Assembly (NCBI RefSeq): GCF_900091655.1 | Contig: NZ_LT594621.1 | Location: 3,494,188 to 3,558,187, forward strand | Length of the DNA stretch: 64,000 nt | Reading direction: 5' to 3' | Source: Culturomica massiliensis | GTDB taxonomy: Bacteria > Bacteroidota > Bacteroidia > Bacteroidales > Marinifilaceae | Shown: positions 58,111 to 64,000 of the stretch, piece by piece | How positions within the stretch are numbered: the stretch's first letter is position 1 | How the letters are laid out: every line of letters begins with the position of its first letter | Made by a program: the position numbers and the translations under genes | The notes under the pieces: generated by a model | What the model saw: only the letters and a program-made list of their open reading frames with translations | Told to the model about the DNA's origin: nothing | Database searches by the model: none

Positions 58111-59991
58111 TTATAGTTCTAATGTCTTTTCAGTTCTTTCTCCGATGTTTTTCTCCACTTCTGCCAGGCGTTCTTTGGCATATTGATCGTTTTCTTTTAC
58201 CTCTAAAGCTTTTTGGTAATAAAATTTGGCGATGGCATACGACTTGTCTTTATATGCCTGATCAGCCTTTTCGATCTGCTTTTTGTATTCTTTTTCGATC
58301 GTAGCCAGACGTTCGGCTTCAATAAGCTGATCAATTTCGGCGATGTGTTTTTCAATATCGTCTTTGTCGATAGGCAAAATATCTTTGGCTTTTTGATAAT
58401 AAAATTTAGCGGAAGCATAATTTTTGGCGGCAGCAGCTTTTTCCGCCATTTCTTTATTTTTCTTGTATTCTGTCAGCTTCTGCTGGTATTTTGTCGAATT
58501 GACAATACCGTCGATCGCTTTTATCTGGTCCTGCGGGTAGCTTAAGCCGGTATTGAGCTGTACCGCTTCTGTATATCTCGTACGTGCAATGGCATAGTTT
58601 TCGCTTTTAAATGCTGCGTCTGCGTCAGTAATAATTTTATTGTATTTGTCCATTAATGCGGCTTTCCTTTGCTCTTCCTGACGACGTTTCTCGGCTTCTG
58701 CAGCTATTTGCTGCTCTTGTAATGCGATAGCATTTTCTGTCTTGGTAATCATTTCTTTGGGGTAGGCTTCCGCCGGCTTTATCAGACCGGCTTGCCGGTA
58801 TCCTTCCAGTGCTTTGTCATATGTCTTACTGGCAAAATGATTGTCGGCCTCGGCGATGATTTTGCCGTATTTGTTGTTGAGTTCTGTTTCGATTCGTTGT
58901 TGCTCTGCCTCTTGTTTCCGTATTTCCGCTATACTTTTTAATTGATTCTCCGGGTATTCTTTTTCAAAATTCAAGGCCAGGGCTTCCTTGTATTTTAATT
59001 CGGCCTCGTCATAATTTTTTTGTTGCATAGACAGGTCCGCTGTTGCAATAAGTCCTTTGTATTTTTCCTGTAATGCTTTTTGTTCGGCAGCGGCTTTTTC
59101 CGCCTGGGCCAGTTGGGTCAATAATTTGTCGATTTCTTCGATTTGCCGGATCGGATAAGATTCTGCACTCTTGATTGTGCGGGCGGCTACATATTTTTCC
59201 CGGGCCGGGTTGTAGTTTTGTAGTCGGAACAGGCTGTCCGCACTACTGATTAACAATTGGTAATTGCGTTCGTTTTGTGCTTCGACGGCTTTTCGGGCGG
59301 CTTCCAATTCGCTTTCTTTTCGGGCGATCTCGATTTTTTCCTTTATTTCCTGCGCATCTGTTTTTATTTTCAGTGCTTCGCTCCAGGCCTCGATTGCATC
59401 CTGCCATTTTTGGGCGGCGAAATGTGCCTGACCTTTGTTACACCACTCGGCAAACAGACGTTCCTTTTCCCGGGCAGCCGCTCCGCGTTGGGCAAGTTCT
59501 GTCCGCACCTTTTGTTCTGTCTGTGCAATTTTATCCTTTATCTTGGAAGAATATTCCTTGTCAAAGATGAAATCGTCCAATTCGTGATTGTAGGATAATA
59601 TAGCGATCGGTTGTTCAAAGATACTCAGATCGACTCCTTCTACCTGAGGCAATAGATTGATGATTAGTTTTACAGGTGGAAAATTCGGGTTGGTTTCTAC
59701 GATTTCGGGTGGAACATCCGTGTTGATGCTGACAATTTTCGTGATATATCCCGGTTTTTCAAAAGATAGTTTATAATCGGCGTCCCAACCGAATTTAAGG
59801 TCGAACTTGCCTTTTTTGGAAATATTTTTTTCCTCGAGTTTCTCGTTGTTTTTATGTATGGTAATGCGGGCTCCTTCGGAACTGTCATCGTCGATGACAA
59901 TGTAACCGTTAATAACGAGGGACTGGGCAGAAAGAAGATGTGCGCAGAGCAACATCAATAACACAGAGAAATATCTTTTCATGTTTGACAC
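58111..59991 (-). CDS. exported repeat protein with TPR-like helical repeats
   Basis: A 626-residue protein. The signal peptide ends in LLSAQ; a start at the second Met (59982) is equally possible. An N-terminal beta domain follows (VINGYIVIDDDSSEGARITI and a PGYITKIVSIN segment, carboxypeptidase-regulatory-like). From about residue 180 come seven helical repeats of about 50-70 residues with the pattern A..YxxAxxxYxxAxxIKPxxxYPxxQI. It is probably periplasmic or outer-membrane-attached. It is linked to the small beta-barrel downstream. I do not recognise the exact family. Confidence 0.7.
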   Translation of the reverse strand: MSNMKRYFSVLLMLLCAHLLSAQSLVINGYIVIDDDSSEGARITIHKNNEKLEEKNISKKGKFDLKFGWDADYKLSFEKPGYITKIVSINTDVPPEIVETNPNFPPVKLIINLLPQVEGVDLSIFEQPIAILSYNHELDDFIFDKEYSSKIKDKIAQTEQKVRTELAQRGAAAREKERLFAEWCNKGQAHFAAQKWQDAIEAWSEALKIKTDAQEIKEKIEIARKESELEAARKAVEAQNERNYQLLISSADSLFRLQNYNPAREKYVAARTIKSAESYPIRQIEEIDKLLTQLAQAEKAAAEQKALQEKYKGLIATADLSMQQKNYDEAELKYKEALALNFEKEYPENQLKSIAEIRKQEAEQQRIETELNNKYGKIIAEADNHFASKTYDKALEGYRQAGLIKPAEAYPKEMITKTENAIALQEQQIAAEAEKRRQEEQRKAALMDKYNKIITDADAAFKSENYAIARTRYTEAVQLNTGLSYPQDQIKAIDGIVNSTKYQQKLTEYKKNKEMAEKAAAAKNYASAKFYYQKAKDILPIDKDDIEKHIAEIDQLIEAERLATIEKEYKKQIEKADQAYKDKSYAIAKFYYQKALEVKENDQYAKERLAEVEKNIGERTEKTLEL

Positions 59992-60001
59992 ATATTTTGC
60001 A

Positions 60002-60009
60002 CAAAGCTA
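60002..60009 (-). promoter_or_regulatory. -7 box of the repeat protein operon
   Basis: The minus strand reads TAGCTTTG, an exact match, 10 nt upstream of the first start codon (59991) and 19 nt before the second (59982). This favours the second Met as start. Confidence 0.5.
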
Positions 60010-60022
60010 ACATATAAGCCAA

Positions 60023-60050
60023 AAAAAAAGCCCCAAACGGGGCTTTTTTT
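60023..60050 (-). terminator. terminator between the YfgM-like gene and the repeat protein operon
   Basis: AAAAAAAGCCCC (60023-60034) and GGGGCTTTTTTT (60039-60050) form a perfect 12-bp stem with an AAAC loop and long A/T ends, 12 nt past the upstream gene's stop. Confidence 0.9.
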
Positions 60051-60061
60051 TAGGTGATGTC

Positions 60062-60748
60062 TTATTTTTTAAGATTCATTTGCGCTTTTGTAATGTATTT
60101 TTCAATATCCCGGGATTCCGGTGCATTGGGAAACTCTTTTTCTATCTGCTCGTAAATTTTCAGAGCAGAAGCGTAGTCTTCCGCTTTTTCGTATGCCAAT
60201 GCATTTTTCATCAGGAAAATCGGTGTTGAAAAATCATTGACTTTGGAAGCTGTCGCTTTTTTATAGTATTCTGCCGCTTTTTTATAATTACCGAGTTGCA
60301 TGTATGCATCTCCGATATTGGCAATGGCCATATTGGATAATAACAAGTCATCGGAAGAAAATTTCTCCAGATATTTGATGGCATTGTTGTAGTCTCCGGT
60401 ATATAAATAGGAAAGACCTGCATAATATTTGGCTAAATTACCGGCAGGAGTAGAGCCGTAATTGTCTGCAATTTCCAGAAAGCCAATTACATTGCCGTCC
60501 CCGTTTAAAGCCAGGTTGAAAGAATCTTTCTCGAAATAATTTTGAGCTCCGAATATTTGTTTCGAAGCATCTTCTATACGAGGATGTTTGATAAATTTAT
60601 TATACCCTAAAAAAGCTGCTATGAGGACGAGTATCACCACGACTGCATTAATCAGTACTTTTTGGTTTGATTCGATAAATTGCTCTCCTCGGGTTAACGC
60701 CTCTTCAATGTTCTCGAACTTGTCTTCGTGTTTCTTCTGTTTTGACAT
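60062..60748 (-). CDS. YfgM-like membrane-anchored TPR protein
   Basis: A 228-residue protein: a charged cytoplasmic start, one membrane helix at about residues 31-48 (VLINAVVVILVLIAAFLG) and a helical C-terminal domain with TPR units (YYAGLSYLYTGDYNNAIKYL, IGDAYMQLGNYKKAAEYYKK, ALAYEKAEDYASALKIYEQI). The layout equals YfgM-type proteins, which chaperone near the Sec translocon. It is monocistronic with its own promoter and terminator. Confidence 0.75.
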   Translation of the reverse strand: MSKQKKHEDKFENIEEALTRGEQFIESNQKVLINAVVVILVLIAAFLGYNKFIKHPRIEDASKQIFGAQNYFEKDSFNLALNGDGNVIGFLEIADNYGSTPAGNLAKYYAGLSYLYTGDYNNAIKYLEKFSSDDLLLSNMAIANIGDAYMQLGNYKKAAEYYKKATASKVNDFSTPIFLMKNALAYEKAEDYASALKIYEQIEKEFPNAPESRDIEKYITKAQMNLKK

Positions 60749-60830
60749 GATTATTCTATTTACCGTTATGGGATTCGGAATCTAGCAAAATTCGCAATCC
60801 TTCAGATTTGATTAACTTATTTATAACGTG

Positions 60831-60838
60831 CAAAAGTA
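60831..60838 (-). promoter_or_regulatory. -7 box of the YfgM-like gene
   Basis: The minus strand reads TACTTTTG, an exact TAnnTTTG match, 82 nt upstream of the start codon. Confidence 0.5.
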
Positions 60839-60926
60839 GTTTTTTAATTCAAAACAGAAAATGAAAAATTGAATTTATTTTTGTTTTTCTTCTTATATAT
60901 ACAGGATGTTAGCCGTGTGTTTTTTA

Positions 60927-60934
60927 TATCTTTG
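60927..60934 (+). promoter_or_regulatory. -7 box of recF
   Basis: TATCTTTG fits TAnnTTTG exactly, 94 nt before the recF ATG. No perfect TTG lies at the right distance. Confidence 0.5.
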
Positions 60935-61028
60935 CAGCGGAAGGGGATTTCAAAAGTGTTTTTTCTTTTCGTTGATTCCTGAGAATATGATTGTAGCTTT
61001 TTGAATATCAAATAGAAGCAGGAGGTCT

Positions 61029-62141
61029 ATGACCTTAAAAGAATTAAATATCGTCAATTTTAAAAATATCGGAGAAGCTACTTTGGCTTTCTGTTCCGGT
61101 TTCAATTGTTTCATAGGTAACAATGGTGTCGGTAAGACCAATGTGTTGGATGCTATCTACCAGTTGTCTATGTGCAAAAGCTTTTTTAATGTATCGGATT
61201 CCCAGAATATCCGGCACGGGGAGCCTTTTTTTGTTTTACAGGGCAAATACGAACGTCAGGAAGGTGAGGATATTGATATTTATTGTGGGGTAAAGCGGGG
61301 ACAAAAGAAGGTGTTCAGAAAAAATCAGAAGATATATGACAAGTTATCGGAACATATCGGGTTGTTGCCTTTGGTGATGATTTCTCCGGAAGATGTTGCT
61401 TTGATTGAAGGGGGCAGCGAAGGAAGACGGCGGTTAATTGACGGGATCATCAGTCAATGTGACCGGGATTATATGTACCGGCTGATCCGTTATAATAAAG
61501 CATTGATGCAACGGAATATGCTTCTGAAAAACACGGCAGGCAAAATTCCGGAGGCAGACGTCATAGAAATCTGGGATGAACAATTGGCGGATCATGGAGA
61601 AGAAATTCTGAAAAAAAGACGGCAGTTCCTGGATGAATTTAAAGTCGTCTTTCAACAATATTACGAGTTGATCTCTTCGGGAAAAGAAAAAGTAGTTCTT
61701 GAATACAATAGTTCCGTTAAGGTGGAGAATGTCTGTGAGGCATTGCGGGAAAACCTGGCGCGGGATGCTGTATTGGGGTATACGACGGTTGGAATTCATC
61801 GCGATGATCTGACGATGAAAATCGACGGATACGATGTAAAAAAAATAGGGTCGCAGGGGCAGAAAAAGACATTTTTGATTGCCTTGAAACTGGCGCAGTA
61901 TGTATGGTTATATCGTATAAGTGGGGTTAAGCCATTGCTTTTGTTGGATGATATTTTTGATAAACTGGATGCCGGACGGGTGCAGCAGATTATTCATCTT
62001 GTCGGAGGAGATATTTTCGGACAGGTATTTATTACAGATACCAATCGCGGCCATGTCGATAAAATGTTAATGTCCCAGCATAAAGATTACTCTTTATTCC
62101 GGGTAGAAGACGGGATATTTGTTAATTTTGCAGATAACTAA
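61029..62141 (+). CDS. recF: DNA replication/repair protein RecF
   Basis: A 370-residue SMC-like ATPase that loads RecA at gaps. Walker A is GNNGVGKT (30-37), the signature GSQGQKKTFLIALKLAQ and Walker B PLLLLDDIFDKLD lie in the C-terminal half, and TVGIHRDDL is a family element. The gene begins a plus-strand group recF, DciA-like gene, aminolipid synthase. dnaA and dnaN are not in this window. Confidence 0.95.
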   Translation: MTLKELNIVNFKNIGEATLAFCSGFNCFIGNNGVGKTNVLDAIYQLSMCKSFFNVSDSQNIRHGEPFFVLQGKYERQEGEDIDIYCGVKRGQKKVFRKNQKIYDKLSEHIGLLPLVMISPEDVALIEGGSEGRRRLIDGIISQCDRDYMYRLIRYNKALMQRNMLLKNTAGKIPEADVIEIWDEQLADHGEEILKKRRQFLDEFKVVFQQYYELISSGKEKVVLEYNSSVKVENVCEALRENLARDAVLGYTTVGIHRDDLTMKIDGYDVKKIGSQGQKKTFLIALKLAQYVWLYRISGVKPLLLLDDIFDKLDAGRVQQIIHLVGGDIFGQVFITDTNRGHVDKMLMSQHKDYSLFRVEDGIFVNFADN

Positions 62142-62163
62142 GAGGTTCGGGGAAGATTAGTGT

Positions 62164-62171
62164 TATATTTG
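62164..62171 (+). promoter_or_regulatory. -7 box before the DciA-like gene
   Basis: TATATTTG is an exact match 19 nt before the ATG at 62191. No TTG at normal spacing was found. Confidence 0.4.
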
Positions 62172-62190
62172 CAAAACCAGATAACAGACT

Positions 62191-62484
62191 ATGATAAGTC
62201 AGGGAAAAACGCAAAAATTGGATGAATTGGTCGGCCAGGTGTTGAAGCAATTGGGCTTGGAAAGTAAGCTCAAAGAGTATGAAGTGTCGGAAATCTGGCC
62301 GGAAGTCGTCGGTGGAATGATTGCCTCCCGGACAAAAAATATTTATATGACGGAGGGCAAGTTGTTTGTATCGTTTACTTCTGCTGTCGTTCGGAATGAA
62401 ATTATGATGGTAAAAGAAGGGGTAATCGCAGCATTAAATACACGATTAGGCGAAAACGTGGTGAAAGAAATGATTATTAAGTGA
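62191..62484 (+). CDS. DUF721 / DciA-like protein
   Basis: A 97-residue protein with the DUF721 pattern: an N-terminal helix (LDELVGQVLKQLGLESKLKE), SEIWPEVVGGMIASRTKNIY, then FVSFTSAVVRNEIMMVKEGV. DciA members help load the DnaB helicase, and DUF721 genes often follow recF. It is short compared with many DciA proteins. The link to replication is inferred from family and neighbour. Confidence 0.8.
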   Translation: MISQGKTQKLDELVGQVLKQLGLESKLKEYEVSEIWPEVVGGMIASRTKNIYMTEGKLFVSFTSAVVRNEIMMVKEGVIAALNTRLGENVVKEMIIK

Positions 62485-62527
62485 GAGAATAGGATCGGTC
62501 GGGTATGGAGACATTAAGAACAATGCT

Positions 62528-64000
62528 ATGAATTTAATTGAAACGAGTGATTTATTGAAGGCATCTGATGGGTTGAACCGGTTCGGGGGAAGTTTAGTCG
62601 CTCGCATGGTAATGTACATCATGCGGTTGAATAAAATAAATAAGTTATATTCAGATGTATATGATGAAGATCCGAATGCATTTCTGGATCGGTTGATTGA
62701 GGCTCTGGGGGTAACGATTGAAATTAATGAAGAAGATTTTCAGAAAATACCTGCAGACGGAGCCTTTATTACAATTTCCAATCATCCTTTCGGTGGGCTT
62801 GACGGTATTATTCTGATTAAATTGTTGAGTAAGGTACGGCCGGATTATAAAGTGATGGCTAATTTCTTATTAAAGAAAATAGTACCGATTAAAGATTACT
62901 TTTTGGGGGTTAATCCTTTTGAAAATCGCAAGAGTATATCGAGTACCGGAGGAATAAAGGAAGCCTTGCGGCACCTGTCAGAAGGAAAACCTTTGGGTTT
63001 GTTTCCTGCCGGAGAAGTGTCTGCCTATCAGGCTGATTCAAATAATGTTGAAGATAAAGAATGGGGGCCTTCCGTATTGAAACTGATAAAGAAGGCGAAT
63101 GTACCCGTTATCCCTATTTATTTTAAAGGCTCTAACAGTTTGCTGTTCCATATGCTGGGCTTGATTCATCCCATGTTGAGAACTGTGAAGCTGCCTTCTG
63201 AGTTGCTGAATAAAAAGAATCGGATTATAAAATTGAGAATCGGAAATCCGATTACTGTGGAAACCCAGAATTCTTTTACGGATATTGTACAATACGGTAA
63301 ATTTTTGCGGGCTAAAACCTATTTGTTGGGTTCTTCTTTGGAAGTGAAAGATTTTTTCTTGAAGTCTCCGAAAGCGGAACCGAAAGCGGAGCCGATAGCT
63401 GTTGCTGCGGAAGTCGCTGTACTGAAAAAGGAAATACAGGATATTGCAGAAGATTATCTTCTGTTCAATATGAAAAATTATAGTGTATATTGTGCGCCTT
63501 CGATAAAAATCCCCAATATCTTAAACGAAATAGGACGTCTTCGGGAAGTTACTTTCCGCGCAGTGGGAGAGGGTACAAACCGGAGTATCGATCTGGATGA
63601 GTTTGATCTTTATTATTTTCATTTGTTTATATGGGATAATGATGCGGATAAAATTGTCGGTGCTTACCGGGTGGGTAAAGGCAAAGAAATTATCGATCGT
63701 TATGGAATTAAAGGATTTTATATCAATACGCTTTTTAAAATAAAAAAAGCGATGTTACCGGTATTATACGAGTCGATAGAATTAGGACGTTCGTTTATTG
63801 TTGAAGACTATCAGCGTAGACCCTTACCTTTGTTTTTGTTATGGAAAGGAATTTTATATTTTCTGATTAAAAATCCGGAATACCGTTACTTAATAGGTCC
63901 TGTAACAATTAGTGGGAAATATACGGACGTTTCGAAAGAATTGATCATGAAATTTATTATCCGGAATCATTATAACAATGAATTGGCACGCTATATCTCT
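62528..64000 (+). CDS. bifunctional acyltransferase, OlsF/Gls-like aminolipid synthase (partial, runs off the window)
   Basis: The open frame from ATG 62528 continues for 491 codons to the window edge with no stop. The N-terminal half is a glycerolipid-type O-acyltransferase with NHPFGGLD (85-92, the NHx5D catalytic motif) and FPAGE (159-163). A linker with PKAEPKAEP follows. The second half (from about residue 300) resembles the ornithine-lipid N-acyltransferase family (EIGRLREVTFRAVGEGTN and a later RYLIGPVTIS segment). Fused proteins of this kind (OlsF) make ornithine or glycine aminolipids. The C-terminal end is missing here. Confidence 0.75.
   Translation, partial: MNLIETSDLLKASDGLNRFGGSLVARMVMYIMRLNKINKLYSDVYDEDPNAFLDRLIEALGVTIEINEEDFQKIPADGAFITISNHPFGGLDGIILIKLLSKVRPDYKVMANFLLKKIVPIKDYFLGVNPFENRKSISSTGGIKEALRHLSEGKPLGLFPAGEVSAYQADSNNVEDKEWGPSVLKLIKKANVPVIPIYFKGSNSLLFHMLGLIHPMLRTVKLPSELLNKKNRIIKLRIGNPITVETQNSFTDIVQYGKFLRAKTYLLGSSLEVKDFFLKSPKAEPKAEPIAVAAEVAVLKKEIQDIAEDYLLFNMKNYSVYCAPSIKIPNILNEIGRLREVTFRAVGEGTNRSIDLDEFDLYYFHLFIWDNDADKIVGAYRVGKGKEIIDRYGIKGFYINTLFKIKKAMLPVLYESIELGRSFIVEDYQRRPLPLFLLWKGILYFLIKNPEYRYLIGPVTISGKYTDVSKELIMKFIIRNHYNNELARYIS

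Noticed and set aside
1..64000. tRNA, rRNA, CRISPR arrays, insertion sequences or integrases
   Set aside because: No cloverleaf-like GGTTCGAATCC blocks, rRNA stretches, regular spaced repeats or transposase motifs were seen. The palindromes have no spacers of constant size and no cas genes nearby.

Overview
The window looks like a Bacteroidales chromosome, possibly Odoribacter-like, though the genus is only a guess. The evidence is the recurring Bacteroidetes promoter (TTG or TTTG, a spacer of about 19-23 nt, then TAnnTTTG), the weak use of Shine-Dalgarno sequences, the single-chain glycyl-tRNA synthetase, the Ala/Glu-rich tails on ribosomal proteins S16 and L17, the str operon without tuf, and outer-membrane, LptE, DcaP-like and OlsF-like families typical of the phylum.

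Layout. Positions 1-1.8 kb hold the end of an ADP-forming acyl-CoA ligase, two membrane proteins and a flavodoxin. Positions 1.9-9.0 kb form a two-armed late-cobalamin cluster. On the minus strand lie cobU-cobT-cobS-cobC, and on the plus strand a second histidine phosphatase, cobQ, cobD and cbiB. Together they cover side-chain amidation, aminopropanol attachment and nucleotide-loop assembly, without corrin-ring genes. An Nramp transporter with a structured leader, rpsP-rimM, the B12-dependent ribonucleotide reductase nrdJ (a likely consumer of the cofactor) and ribF follow to 15.7 kb, then a DcaP-like porin on the minus strand.

Positions 17.1-20.6 kb are an accessory island of broken Rhs (polymorphic toxin) pieces: two near-identical 546-nt Rhs core fragments that share a frameshift, an Imm26-like immunity segment fused in frame to a core, a small secreted protein, a membrane protein beside a possible toxin tail, and a rearranged 160-nt chimera of island sequence. 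It reads as a graveyard of displaced toxin/immunity cassettes.

Positions 20.6-31.8 kb are on the minus strand: glyS, two tandem Na/Pi cotransporters, groES-groEL, and a cluster of sigma-54 activator, lptE, TPR protein and secG. Positions 32.2-50.9 kb carry the str, S10, spc and alpha ribosomal operons in one run, including secY, map, infA, rpmJ and rpoA. Then come eno, a candidate structured RNA (52.5-52.9 kb), corA, korAB, an outer-membrane/periplasmic repeat-protein pair, a YfgM-like TPR protein, recF with a DciA-like gene, and the start of a fused OlsF-like aminolipid synthase that runs off the window.

A striking feature at large scale is a family of AT-rich imperfect palindromes in intergenic regions. 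Their arms are short degenerate tandem repeats, often TTTAGATTTACGAT-like but with other units in some copies. At least twelve occur here, seven of them inside the long spacers of the ribosomal gene run. I found no rRNA, tRNA, CRISPR array, insertion sequence or recognisable riboswitch class.
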